Assembly: GCF_900491935.1 (NCBI RefSeq)
Contig: NZ_UEXK01000004.1
Span: forward strand, 3,487,565-3,551,564
Reading direction: 5' to 3'
DNA from: Klenkia terrae
GTDB taxonomy: Bacteria; Actinomycetota; Actinomycetes; Mycobacteriales; Geodermatophilaceae
Length of the DNA stretch: 64,000 nucleotides
Below are positions 13,817-21,843 of the stretch, piece after piece. A program made the translations under genes and the position numbers. Position 1 is the stretch's first letter. Each line of letters opens with the position of its first letter. The notes beneath the pieces are model-generated. The model was not told the origin of the DNA and did not search any database. It was given only the letters and a program-made list of their open reading frames with translations.

Positions 13817-14352
13817 TCTCGTTGCAGCCACTGCAGCGAGCGGACCTCGGTCTACTCGCTGCGTGGCTGGCCGAGCCGCTGGTGGCCCGCTGGTGGGCCG
13901 AGGACCCGGGTGAGGTCGAGGCCCGCTACGGCCCGTCCATCGACGGCGCGGACCCCACGGCCCTCTACCTCGGGCTGACCGACGGCGAGCCGTTCGGCTT
14001 CGTCCAGGTCTACCGGTTCGCCCACGAGCCGTCCTACGCCGCCGAGCTCGCGCCGGTGCACCCGGTGCCGGCCGGCGCGCTGAGCATCGACTACCTCGTC
14101 GGGACGGCGGGCCACCGCGGTCGCGGCCTGGGCGCCGGGCTCATCCGCGCCGCGGTGCAGCGGGGCTTCGCCGACCACCCGGACGCCCAGGACGTCGTCG
14201 TCCCGGTGCACGCGGAGAACTACGCGTCCTGGCGCGCCCTGGAGGCGGCCGGGTTCACCCGCGTGGCCGAGGGCGAGCTGGAGCCGGACAACCCCGCCGA
14301 CACCCGCGCCCACGTGGTGTACCAGCTGAGCCGACGCGCAGCTCCCGGCTGA
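13813..14352 (+). CDS. GNAT N-acetyltransferase, AAC(6')-like
   Basis: A 179-residue GCN5-related acetyltransferase. The N-terminal segment ([19 protein letters not shown]) resembles aminoglycoside 6'-N-acetyltransferases, and [19 protein letters not shown] (about 96-114) holds the R/QxxGxG/A acetyl-CoA loop. It is translationally coupled to gatB by GTGA. Substrate cannot be assigned: this subgroup includes both resistance enzymes and metabolic acetylases, and chromosomal placement after gatB suggests a housekeeping or intrinsic role. The 98-base gap after it faces the convergent dehydrogenase gene and shows no clear hairpin. Confidence 0.75.
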   Translation: MISLQPLQRADLGLLAAWLAEPLVARWWAEDPGEVEARYGPSIDGADPTALYLGLTDGEPFGFVQVYRFAHEPSYAAELAPVHPVPAGALSIDYLVGTAGHRGRGLGAGLIRAAVQRGFADHPDAQDVVVPVHAENYASWRALEAAGFTRVAEGELEPDNPADTRAHVVYQLSRRAAPG

Positions 14353-14450
14353 CGAGGTGGCCCGCAGGGGCGCCGAGGATGGCGAGGACGCGCTCCACAC
14401 CAGCCGGGTACGGCACCTGACCGCGGTCGGAGCCCGGAGGGCGACAGTCG

Positions 14451-15599
14451 TTACAGCGGGCTGGTCTGCTCCGAGGCGGGCGGCTGGATGCGCAGCACCT
14501 TGTCGTCGTCCTCGGCCGGGGTGCCGAGCCCGTCGGTGTTCGAGGTGGTGATCCACAGCGCGCCGTCGGGGGCGAGCACCACGGTCCGGAGCCGGCCGTA
14601 CTCGTCGGGGAGGAACGGCTCGGGGTCAGCGACCGGGGCGCCGTCGGGCCCGAGGGTGGCCAGCACGACCTGCCGGCCGTCCAGCGCGCCGAGGAAGACG
14701 AAGCTGCCCGACACCGCGCACCCGGCCAGCCCGCCGGTCTCGGCGGGGACGGTGAGCACCGCGGGGTTCGCGCCCGGGATGGCGACCGGGGAGCCGTAGT
14801 CGCCGCCGGGGATGAGCGCGTCGAACTCGTCGGGACCGGTGGCGGAGTCGTCGGTGGCGTAGACGGCACCCTCGGCGTCCAGGCACAGCCCCTGCACGTT
14901 GGACAGCCCCGAGCTGTAGACCGCGCTGGCGCCCACCGGCTGGCCGAACACGTCGTAGGCGAGCACCTTGCCGGCCAGGGACGCCGGGTCCTGGGCCAGC
15001 GGGGCGTTGCCGGTGTCGCCGGTGCCTACGTACAGCGTGCCGTCGACGCCGAACACCAGGCCACCGCCGTTGCGGGTCTCGCCCCGCGGGATGCCGGTGA
15101 CGACCGGGTTCGGGGCACCGCCCATCGGGAAGCGGACCACCCGGTTGTCCGTCGCCGTGGACAGGTAGGCGTAGAACAGCCCGTCCTCGGCGAAGGTGGG
15201 CGACAGCGCCAGGCCCAGCAGGCCGCCGTCGCCGGTGGCGTCCACCCCGGCCACGACCATCAGCTCGCGGGCGGGGGAGCGGTCGGGGAAGACCTGCAGC
15301 AGGCGACCGGTCTCGCGCTCGGCGACGATCCCGGTGCCGTCGGGCAGCAGCACCAGCCCGGTCGGGACGGCGAGGTCGGTGGCCAGCACGTTCGGGTCGC
15401 CGGCCTCCTCCTGCTCCGAGCCGGGGGTCGACGGGTCGCCGGGGGCCGGCGCGGGCGTGGTGTCCGACGGCGGGCCGACCTGCGGACCCGGCGCCTCCTG
15501 CACCTCGCGGAACGGACCGGCGGGGGTGTAGCCGCCGCCGCAGCCGGCCAGCAGCAGGCAGGCGCCCGCGGCCAGCAGTGCGCGAGCTCCCCGGGTCAC
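14451..15599 (-). CDS. Lipoprotein of the PQQ-type glucose/sorbosone dehydrogenase fold
   Basis: A 382-residue exported lipoprotein. The lipobox LLLAGCGGG puts the lipidated cysteine near residue 20; a Pro/Gly/Glu-rich linker follows to about 65. The rest is a six-bladed beta-propeller with the family pattern: TGLVLLPDGTGIVAERETGR, DGGLLGLALSPTFAEDG, NGGGLVFGVDGTLYVGTGD and PGGDYGSP, typical of soluble aldose-sugar dehydrogenases that use PQQ. Whether this protein binds PQQ is not provable here, and no PQQ synthesis genes are in the window. Start GTG is seven bases after a TACCCT box, in a divergent gap of 70 bases shared with the dehydrogenase at 15670. Confidence 0.8.
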   Translation of the reverse strand: MTRGARALLAAGACLLLAGCGGGYTPAGPFREVQEAPGPQVGPPSDTTPAPAPGDPSTPGSEQEEAGDPNVLATDLAVPTGLVLLPDGTGIVAERETGRLLQVFPDRSPARELMVVAGVDATGDGGLLGLALSPTFAEDGLFYAYLSTATDNRVVRFPMGGAPNPVVTGIPRGETRNGGGLVFGVDGTLYVGTGDTGNAPLAQDPASLAGKVLAYDVFGQPVGASAVYSSGLSNVQGLCLDAEGAVYATDDSATGPDEFDALIPGGDYGSPVAIPGANPAVLTVPAETGGLAGCAVSGSFVFLGALDGRQVVLATLGPDGAPVADPEPFLPDEYGRLRTVVLAPDGALWITTSNTDGLGTPAEDDDKVLRIQPPASEQTSPL

Positions 15600-15606
15600 C
15601 CCGCCC

Positions 15607-15612
15607 AGGGTA
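15607..15612 (-). promoter_or_regulatory. Leaderless-type -10 box (TACCCT) for the lipoprotein gene
   Basis: On the minus strand TACCCT ends 7 bases before the GTG start at 15599. Its partner promoter on the plus strand is 44 bases away. Confidence 0.5.
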
Positions 15613-15655
15613 CGCACCGGCGGTGTCCCGGATCGCCGTCCGCGGGCGGTCCCCC

Positions 15656-15661
15656 TAACGT
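15656..15661 (+). promoter_or_regulatory. Leaderless-type -10 box (TAACGT) for the 2-hydroxyacid dehydrogenase
   Basis: TAACGT is followed by 8 bases and the GTG start at 15670. Confidence 0.5.
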
Positions 15662-15669
15662 CTGGTCCC

Positions 15670-16620
15670 GTGCCCGACAGCCTGATCATCGACCTGCCCG
15701 ACGACGCGGAGCTGCACGTCCTGGTGCCCTCCCGCGGCCTGGCCGAGCACCTCGAGCAGCTCGACCCCCGGGTCCGGGCGCACCGGGTCGACCCCACCGA
15801 GGGCGCCCCGACCGGGGACGCCGCCCGCGCCCAGGTCTGGGTGCCGGCCGGTGGGTCCGGCATCCCCGACGGCTTCCTGGACGGCCTGCCCGACCTCCAG
15901 CTGGTGCAGCTGATGAGCGCCGGCGCCGAGAAGTTCGCCGGCCGGCTGCCCCAGCGGGTCGTGCTCTGCAACGCCCGCGGCGCGCACACCCCGGCGACGG
16001 CCGAGTGGGCCGTGGCCGCCGCGCTCGCCGCCCAGCGCGGCATCCCGCACTTCACCCGCGAGCAGGACGCCGGCCGGTGGTCGTTCGGAACCGAGCACTC
16101 CATGGTCGGGGCGAAGGTCCTGGTCGTCGGGGCCGGGGACATCGGGCAGCTGATCGGCCGCATGCTCGCCGGCTTCGACGTCGACCTCACCTACGTCGCC
16201 CGCACCGCCCGGGACGGCGTCCGCGCCACCGCCGACCTGCCCGAGCTGCTGCCCGCGGCCGACGTCGTCGTCCTCATCGTGCCGGTCACCGACGAGACCG
16301 TCGGCATGGTGGACGCCGATTTCCTGGCCGCGATGAAGGACGGCGCGCTGCTGGTCAACGCCGCCCGCGGGGTCGTGGTCGACACCGATGCGCTGCTGGC
16401 CGAGCTCACCTCCGGGCGCCTCCGGGCTGCCCTGGACGTCACCGAGCCCGAGCCGCTCCCCGAGGGCCACCCGCTGTGGTCGGCGCCCGGGCTGCTGCTC
16501 ACCCCGCACGTCGCCGGTGCCGTGCCCGACACCAACGCCCGCGCCGCGGCCGCCGTCGCCGACCAGCTGCAGCGCGTCCTCGCCGGTCAGCCGCTGGTGA
16601 ACGTCGTCGACGCCTACTGA
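15670..16620 (+). CDS. D-2-hydroxyacid dehydrogenase (NAD-dependent)
   Basis: A 316-residue oxidoreductase of the PGDH/formate dehydrogenase superfamily. The Rossmann loop VVGAGDIG is at about 152-159. The expected catalytic residues are present: Arg in NAARGVVVD (R233), Glu in EPEPLP (E261) and His in LTPHVAG (H280). The short N-terminal catalytic half is divergent, so the substrate (glycerate, lactate, phosphoglycerate or other 2-hydroxyacid) cannot be named. It is not SerA, which is present separately at 26.7 kb and has ACT domains. A long hairpin follows the stop. Confidence 0.88.
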   Translation: MPDSLIIDLPDDAELHVLVPSRGLAEHLEQLDPRVRAHRVDPTEGAPTGDAARAQVWVPAGGSGIPDGFLDGLPDLQLVQLMSAGAEKFAGRLPQRVVLCNARGAHTPATAEWAVAAALAAQRGIPHFTREQDAGRWSFGTEHSMVGAKVLVVGAGDIGQLIGRMLAGFDVDLTYVARTARDGVRATADLPELLPAADVVVLIVPVTDETVGMVDADFLAAMKDGALLVNAARGVVVDTDALLAELTSGRLRAALDVTEPEPLPEGHPLWSAPGLLLTPHVAGAVPDTNARAAAAVADQLQRVLAGQPLVNVVDAY

Positions 16621-16626
16621 GGCCCT

Positions 16627-16686
16627 GGCAGAGGAACCTCTGCACCCCCTCACCGGCCGTTCAGGGGGTGCAGAGGTTCCTTTGCC
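16627..16686. terminator. Very long inverted repeat, bidirectional terminator or dispersed repeat
   Basis: Two 24-base arms (16627-16650 and 16663-16686) are complementary at 23 of 24 positions around a 12-base loop. It fills the gap between the convergent dehydrogenase and PH-domain genes. The stem is longer than a terminator needs, so it may be a dispersed palindromic repeat. Confidence 0.75.
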
Positions 16687-16710
16687 GAAGCCGACGAAGC
16701 CGGAGCGCGG

Positions 16711-17076
16711 TCAGCCGACGTCGGGGATGCGGCCGTCGGAGACGGCGGCCAGGCGGGGCAGGTCCCGCGCCCGGACGACGGGCAGCCGGACCTCGGTGCC
16801 GGTGCGGCGCACCAGCCACAGCTCCTGGTCCTCGCCCACCCGGAGGCCGGCGACGTCGTCCCACGGCACCGTCGCGCCGGGCAGCAGCGTGCGCGGGGTG
16901 ATCCCGGCCGGGCCGATGTCGACCCCGACCCGGAGCACCCAGACGGCGACCAGCAGCGGCACCAGCAGGAGCGGGGCGCCCCACCAGGCCGCGGTCGCCA
17001 CCGGCAGCGTGCAGACCGCCAGCACCAGCACCGGCACCAGGGCCACCCGGCTCATCCTCATCCGCGCGACAGCCAC
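16711..17076 (-). CDS. Membrane-anchored PH-domain protein
   Basis: About 121 residues: two hydrophobic helices (about 8-24 and 27-43) followed by a bacterial PH-like domain ([27 protein letters not shown], then paired strands to DLPRL). Proteins of this build are common in Actinobacteria next to unrelated genes; no enzymatic role is expected. The GTG at 17076 sits six bases after GACGAT, a weak leaderless box; ATG codons at 17061 and 17055 are alternatives. It is divergent from ilvD with only about 42 bases between starts, so the two promoters must overlap. Confidence 0.7.
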   Translation of the reverse strand: MAVARMRMSRVALVPVLVLAVCTLPVATAAWWGAPLLLVPLLVAVWVLRVGVDIGPAGITPRTLLPGATVPWDDVAGLRVGEDQELWLVRRTGTEVRLPVVRARDLPRLAAVSDGRIPDVG

Positions 17077-17104
17077 GGCCCGATCGTCCCAGACGGGCCG
17101 GGCA

Positions 17105-17110
17105 TACCAT
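17105..17110 (+). promoter_or_regulatory. Leaderless-type -10 box (TACCAT) for ilvD
   Basis: TACCAT is followed by 8 bases and the ilvD GTG, so ilvD mRNA probably has no leader and cannot carry an attenuator. Confidence 0.5.
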
Positions 17111-17118
17111 CCACGGTC

Positions 17119-18822
17119 GTGACGACCGTCGAGAACCCGCCCGCCAGCACCTCCTCGATGAAGCCCCGGTCCTTCGAGGTGACCGACGGCGACTCCCGCG
17201 CCCCGGCCCGCGCCATGCTGCGCGCCGTCGGCATGGGCGACGACGACTGGGTGAAGCCGCAGATCGGCGTGGCCTCGTCCTGGAACGAGATCACCCCCTG
17301 CAACCTCTCGCTGGACCGGCTGGCCAAGGCCGTGAAGACCGGCGTGCACGAGGGCGGCGGCTTCCCGCTGGAGTTCGGCACCATCTCCGTCTCCGACGGC
17401 ATCTCCATGGGCCACGAGGGCATGCGCGCCTCGCTGGTCTCCCGCGAGGTCATCGCCGACTCGGTCGAGACCGTCGTGTTCGCCGAGCGGCTGGACGGCT
17501 CCGTCCTGCTCGCCGGCTGCGACAAGTCCCTGCCCGGCATGCTCATGGCCGCCGCCCGCCTGGACCTGGCCGCGGTGTTCCTCTACGCCGGCGCCACGAT
17601 GCCCGGCAAGCTCGGTGACCGGGACCTGACGATCATCGACGTCTTCGAGGGTGTCGGTGCCTGCGCCGCGGGCAAGATCACCCGGGACGAGCTGACCGAG
17701 ATCGAGAAGGCGACCTGCCCAGGCGAGGGTGCCTGCGGCGGCATGTACACCGCCAACACGATGGCCAGCGCCGCCGAGGCCCTGGGCATGAGCCTGCCCG
17801 GCAGCGCCGCCCCGCCGGCCCCGGACCGCCGCCGCGACGGCTACGCCGTGGAGTCGGGCAAGGCCGTCGTCGAGCTGCTCCGCCAGGGCATCACCGCCCG
17901 CGACATCATGACCAAGGAGGCGTTCGAGAACGCCATCACCGTGGTCATGGCCCTCGGCGGCTCGACCAACGCCGTGCTGCACCTGCTGGCCATCGCGCAC
18001 GAGGCCGACGTCGACCTCACCCTCGACGACTTCAACCGGATCGGGGACAAGACCCCGCACCTGGCCGACGTGAAGCCCTTCGGCCGGTTCGTCATGACCG
18101 ACATCGACCGCATCGGCGGCGTGCCGGTCGTGATGAAGGCGCTGCTGGACGCCGGCCTGCTGCACGGCGACTGCCTCACCGTCACGGGCAAGACGATGGC
18201 CGAGAACCTGGCGCACATCGCCCCGCAGGACCCCGACGGCGCGATCATCCACGCGATGGACAACCCGATCCACAAGACCGGCGGGCTCACCATCCTGCGC
18301 GGTTCGCTGTCGCCCGAGGGCGCCGTGGTGAAGAGCGCCGGCTTCGACGCCGAGGTCTTCGACGGCACCGCCCGGGTGTTCGACGGCGAGGCCGGCGCGA
18401 TGCAGGCCGTCACCGAGGGCACCCTGAAGTCCGGCGACGTCGTCGTCATCCGCTACGAGGGCCCGCGCGGCGGCCCGGGGATGCGCGAGATGCTGGCCGT
18501 CACCGGTGCGATCAAGGGCGCCGGGCTGGGCAAGGACGTGCTGCTGCTGACCGACGGCCGGTTCTCCGGCGGGACGACCGGCCTGTGCGTGGGCCACATC
18601 GCCCCCGAGGCCATGGACGGCGGACCCATCGCGTTCGTCCGGGACGGCGACCGCATCGTGCTCGACCTCGCCGCCCGCACGTTGGACCTGCACGTGGACG
18701 CCGAGGAGCTCGCCCGTCGCCGCGAGGGCTGGGCCCCGCCGGCGCCGCGCTACACCCGCGGGGTGCTGGCCAAGTACGCGAAGCTCGTCGGGTCGGCGGC
18801 GCAGGGCGCGATCTGCGGCTGA
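17119..18822 (+). CDS. ilvD: Dihydroxy-acid dehydratase
   Basis: A 567-residue Fe-S enzyme that dehydrates 2,3-dihydroxyisovalerate and 2,3-dihydroxy-3-methylvalerate, the third shared step of valine, leucine and isoleucine synthesis. Iron-sulfur cysteines are expected in [18 protein letters not shown] and [14 protein letters not shown], all visible in order. The length fits the cluster of bacterial and mycobacterial IlvD near 560-575 residues. GTG start with a TACCAT box eight bases before. It stands apart from ilvBNC, separated by the GGDEF/EAL gene, and has its own terminator. Confidence 0.96.
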   Translation: MTTVENPPASTSSMKPRSFEVTDGDSRAPARAMLRAVGMGDDDWVKPQIGVASSWNEITPCNLSLDRLAKAVKTGVHEGGGFPLEFGTISVSDGISMGHEGMRASLVSREVIADSVETVVFAERLDGSVLLAGCDKSLPGMLMAAARLDLAAVFLYAGATMPGKLGDRDLTIIDVFEGVGACAAGKITRDELTEIEKATCPGEGACGGMYTANTMASAAEALGMSLPGSAAPPAPDRRRDGYAVESGKAVVELLRQGITARDIMTKEAFENAITVVMALGGSTNAVLHLLAIAHEADVDLTLDDFNRIGDKTPHLADVKPFGRFVMTDIDRIGGVPVVMKALLDAGLLHGDCLTVTGKTMAENLAHIAPQDPDGAIIHAMDNPIHKTGGLTILRGSLSPEGAVVKSAGFDAEVFDGTARVFDGEAGAMQAVTEGTLKSGDVVVIRYEGPRGGPGMREMLAVTGAIKGAGLGKDVLLLTDGRFSGGTTGLCVGHIAPEAMDGGPIAFVRDGDRIVLDLAARTLDLHVDAEELARRREGWAPPAPRYTRGVLAKYAKLVGSAAQGAICG

Positions 18823-18832
18823 CGCGGGGGAG

Positions 18833-18879
18833 GGCCCGCAGCCCTAAGGGGTGAGAACACCCCGGCAGGGCTGCGGGCC
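18833..18879 (+). terminator. Two-tier hairpin after ilvD
   Basis: Outer 13-bp perfect stem (18833-18845 with 18867-18879) whose loop holds a second 6-bp stem (GGGGTG/CACCCC). It ends 28 bases before the next start. Confidence 0.65.
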
Positions 18880-18906
18880 GGGTCCGCCGCTGCCGACATC
18901 CGGGAT

Positions 18907-21642
18907 GTGGACCGCATCCGGCGCTGGGCACCCCTGGTGGGTCTGGCGCTCCTGACCCTGCTCGGCGGCGCCCTCCTGCTCCCGCCGGGGGCGCGCCGGC
19001 CGGTCTCCGACGCCGTGGTGGTCACCGTCGCCGTCCTCGCCGCCGTCGTGCTGGCCCGGGTCGGTCGGCGCACCTGCGCCCGGGCGCGCGGGTGGCGCCT
19101 GGTGGCGGCCGCGCTGCTCACCGGGGTCGTCGTGTCGGCGTCCACCGAGCTGCTGGACCCCGCCCCCGGGTCGGTGGACCCGGCCCGCACGGCGGCCTCG
19201 GTCCTCCCGCACCTGCTCGGGGCGGTCGCCGTCCTCACCCTGCTCGGCCGCGGCCGGCTGCGCGCCGGCGGTGCGCGCCTGCTGGTCGAGAACGCCCTGT
19301 TCTGCACCGCCGCCTTCGTCCTGGCCCAGCTGCTCGTGGTCGGCCCGCTCGTCCGCGAGCTGTCGCCCGGCGGCCCGGCCCGGCTGGCGCTGGAGGCCAG
19401 CTGCCTGGCCGCCACCCTCCTGCTGGGCACCGGGCTCACCTTCGTCACCGCGGCCGGTCCGGCGCGGCGCACCACCGCCGGGGTGACCCTGGCCGGGCTG
19501 GCTGCGCTCACCGTCGCCGACTGCCTGGCCGTCGTGGTCTCCACCGGCTCCTTCGGCCTGCTCGGCACCGCCAGCCGGGCGGTCCTCCTGCTCGGGCTGG
19601 TCCTGCTGGTCCTGGCCGCGACGACCGACCCGGGCGACGCCCCGGGGACCGCCGGGGGACCGGCCCCCGGCGTCGGTGGGGCCCGCAAGCTCACCCAGGG
19701 CATCACCCTGGCCGGCCAGCTGCTGCCGCACGGCGTCATGGTGGTCGCCGCCGTCCTGCTGCTGGCCTCGGCCCTGTTCGTCGCCACCCCCACGCCGGCC
19801 GCCCTGGTCGCGGTCGCGGTGGGACTGCTGCTCACCGGGGTGCACCGGGTCGTCGTGGTCGGCGACGAGGTGCGCTGGGCCGGTCGGCTGGGCCGCAGCG
19901 AGGCCTACTTCCGCAAGGTGGTCCGGGCCAGCAGCGACGCCGTCCTCGTGCTCGACGAGCAGCGCGTCACCACCTGGGCCGCGCCGGCCCTGGCCGACCC
20001 CGCGCAGGCCGCCGGCCGACCGCTGGTGGGGGCCCTGCTCGTCGACCGGGTCCACCCGCAGGACGTCGAGACCGTCCGCGCCTGGCTCAGCGACCCCGAC
20101 GGCCCCGCCGCCGCGCTCGGCGGGCTGTGCAGCTTCCGGCTGCCCGCCGCCGACGGCAGCTGGCGCGTGTGGGAGGCCGGGGTCACCGACCTGCGGGCCG
20201 ACGCCGCGGTGGGCGACCTGGTGCTGCACTGCCGCGACGTCACCGTCCGGCTGCACGCCGAGGACGAGCTCCGCTCGCTGGCCTTCACCGACCCGGTCAC
20301 CGGGCTGCCCAACCGGGCGGCGCACGTCATCGCGCTGGCCGAGGAGCTGGCCGCCGCGGGCGAGGTGTCGCAGGTGTCCCTGCTGCTGTTCGAGGTCGAG
20401 GGGCTTACCGCCGCCCGGGAGAACGTCGGCCGCGACGTGGTCGACCTGTCGCTGGTCGAGATCGGCCGTCGGCTGCGCGCCACCGTCCGCGGCGACGACC
20501 TGGTGGCCCGGGTCGGGGCCGAGGTGTTCGCGGTGCTCGCCCACGGCGAGGGCACCGAGCCCGACCGGGTGGCCTCCCGCTGCCTGTCGGTGGTGGAGCA
20601 GCCCGTCGTCACCCCGCTGGGCCTGGTGGACCTCAGCGCGGCCGTCGGCCTGGTGCCGCTGGTCGCCGGGCTGGGCTCGGAGACCGTGCTGGACCGCGCC
20701 GAGCTCGCCGTGCGCAGCGCCCGGCAGGCCGGGCCCGGTTCCGTGCGGCGCTACGACCCGCTGCTCGGCGAGGCCCGGGACCGCCGCGAGCGGCTGCGGG
20801 CGGACCTGGTGGGTGCCCGGGCGCGCGGCGAGCTGGGCCTGGTCTGGCAGCCGATCGTCTCGCTCACCGAGCAGCAGGTCACCGGCGTCGAGGCACTGGT
20901 CCGCTGGGACCACCCGGTGTTCGGCGAGCTCGAGCCCGAGGAGTTCATCCCGGTCGCCGAGCGCGCAGGGTTGGTCGGGGACCTGCAGCGCTGGGTGCTG
21001 CACGAGGCCACCCTGGCCGCGGCGGCCCTGCCCGAGCACGGCGCCCCGCTGCGGCTGGGCATCAACATCTCCCCGGTCCACCTGGCCAGCGGCACAGTGG
21101 TCGGCGACGTCTCCACCGCCCTGCGCGCCACCGGCTTCCCCGCCGAGCGGCTGGTGGTCGAGGTGACCGGCAGCACCGCGCTGCTGGAGGACCCGGCCAT
21201 CTCCGCGGACTTCGCCGCCCTGCGGCTGATGGGCGTGCACCTGGCCCTGGACGACTTCGGCGCGGAGTCCTCCACGCTGGCGCACCTGACCCGGTTGCCG
21301 ATCGACGTCGTCAAGCTCGACCGCTCCTTCCTGGCCCGGGTGGACAAGGAGGTGCAGACCCGTGCGCTGTGCGCCTCGGTCATCGGCATCGGCGGTGACC
21401 TGGGCATCGACGTGGTCGCCGAGGGCGTCGAGACGCCCAGCCAGCTGACCGTGCTGCGCACGATGGGCTGCGGCTTCGCCCAGGGGTTCCTGCTGTCCCG
21501 GCCGCTGACCCTGCCCGCGCTCGTCGCCTGCCTGGACGCCGGCCGGGGCCACCTGTGGCCCCGGCCAGGTCGGGCGGGTCGACGCCGGGTGACCCCGGGT
21601 CCCGCAGCCCGTCCCACGGAGCGGATGCCCCCGTCCCGGTGA
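18907..21642 (+). CDS. Membrane PAS-GGDEF-EAL protein, probable c-di-GMP phosphodiesterase
   Basis: A 911-residue protein. Residues 1-320 form about nine hydrophobic helices, a membrane sensor region. Next is a PAS-like domain (about 325-450). The GGDEF domain starts at DPVTGLPNRAA; its active-site motif is degenerate, GAEVF at 537-541 in place of GGDEF, so cyclase activity is unlikely. The EAL domain keeps EALVRWDHP (E662), NISPVHLAS, DDFG and AEGVET, consistent with an active phosphodiesterase, although the DDFG loop is followed by AESST and not the common TGYSS. It probably lowers c-di-GMP in response to a membrane or PAS signal, with GGDEF possibly a GTP-sensing module. Position between ilvD and ilvB looks incidental. 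Confidence 0.88.
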   Translation: MDRIRRWAPLVGLALLTLLGGALLLPPGARRPVSDAVVVTVAVLAAVVLARVGRRTCARARGWRLVAAALLTGVVVSASTELLDPAPGSVDPARTAASVLPHLLGAVAVLTLLGRGRLRAGGARLLVENALFCTAAFVLAQLLVVGPLVRELSPGGPARLALEASCLAATLLLGTGLTFVTAAGPARRTTAGVTLAGLAALTVADCLAVVVSTGSFGLLGTASRAVLLLGLVLLVLAATTDPGDAPGTAGGPAPGVGGARKLTQGITLAGQLLPHGVMVVAAVLLLASALFVATPTPAALVAVAVGLLLTGVHRVVVVGDEVRWAGRLGRSEAYFRKVVRASSDAVLVLDEQRVTTWAAPALADPAQAAGRPLVGALLVDRVHPQDVETVRAWLSDPDGPAAALGGLCSFRLPAADGSWRVWEAGVTDLRADAAVGDLVLHCRDVTVRLHAEDELRSLAFTDPVTGLPNRAAHVIALAEELAAAGEVSQVSLLLFEVEGLTAARENVGRDVVDLSLVEIGRRLRATVRGDDLVARVGAEVFAVLAHGEGTEPDRVASRCLSVVEQPVVTPLGLVDLSAAVGLVPLVAGLGSETVLDRAELAVRSARQAGPGSVRRYDPLLGEARDRRERLRADLVGARARGELGLVWQPIVSLTEQQVTGVEALVRWDHPVFGELEPEEFIPVAERAGLVGDLQRWVLHEATLAAAALPEHGAPLRLGINISPVHLASGTVVGDVSTALRATGFPAERLVVEVTGSTALLEDPAISADFAALRLMGVHLALDDFGAESSTLAHLTRLPIDVVKLDRSFLARVDKEVQTRALCASVIGIGGDLGIDVVAEGVETPSQLTVLRTMGCGFAQGFLLSRPLTLPALVACLDAGRGHLWPRPGRAGRRRVTPGPAARPTERMPPSR

Positions 21643-21656
21643 GTGGGACGCGGTGG

Positions 21657-21686
21657 TTGACGCGGGGGGTTGCCCGGGCGCACAGT
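21657..21686 (+). promoter_or_regulatory. Probable promoter of the ilvB leader
   Basis: TTGACG (21657-21662), an 18-base spacer and CACAGT (21681-21686) place the transcript start near the GTG of the leader peptide at 21693. Confidence 0.5.
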
Positions 21687-21692
21687 ACGGGC

Positions 21693-21728
21693 GTGCTGCG
21701 TCCCGTCCTCCTCGTAGTCATCGACTAG
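21693..21728 (+). CDS. ilvB leader peptide ([11 protein letters not shown])
   Basis: An 11-codon reading frame from GTG to TAG. Seven of eleven residues are Leu, Val or Ile, arranged as VLLVVI just before the stop. This is the composition expected of a ribosome-sensing attenuator for branched-chain amino-acid genes, as known for ilvBNC leaders in Corynebacterium and predicted for other Actinobacteria. The reading frame starts about where transcription should, so it is probably translated leaderless. Its stop codon is the first part of the following hairpin. Confidence 0.8.
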   Translation: MLRPVLLVVID

Positions 21729-21789
21729 CGCGTCGGTCCACCGACCGACGCGCTCACCCCTCCGTGCCTCCTGGCACGAGGGGTTTTTT
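21727..21789 (+). terminator. ilvB attenuator: pause hairpin plus intrinsic terminator
   Basis: A perfect 12-bp hairpin (21727-21738 with 21743-21754, loop CACC) begins inside the leader stop codon. Two bases later comes a terminator: CCCCTC, a bulged C and GTGCC pair with GGCAC and GAGGGG (21757-21783), then six T (21784-21789). I could not find by eye an alternative pairing that would break the terminator, so the switch mechanism is not resolved. Confidence 0.8.
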
Positions 21790-21843
21790 GTTGGCCGAGC
21801 CCGACCGCACACCCACCCCCGCGCCCAGGGAGACCCGCCCCGC

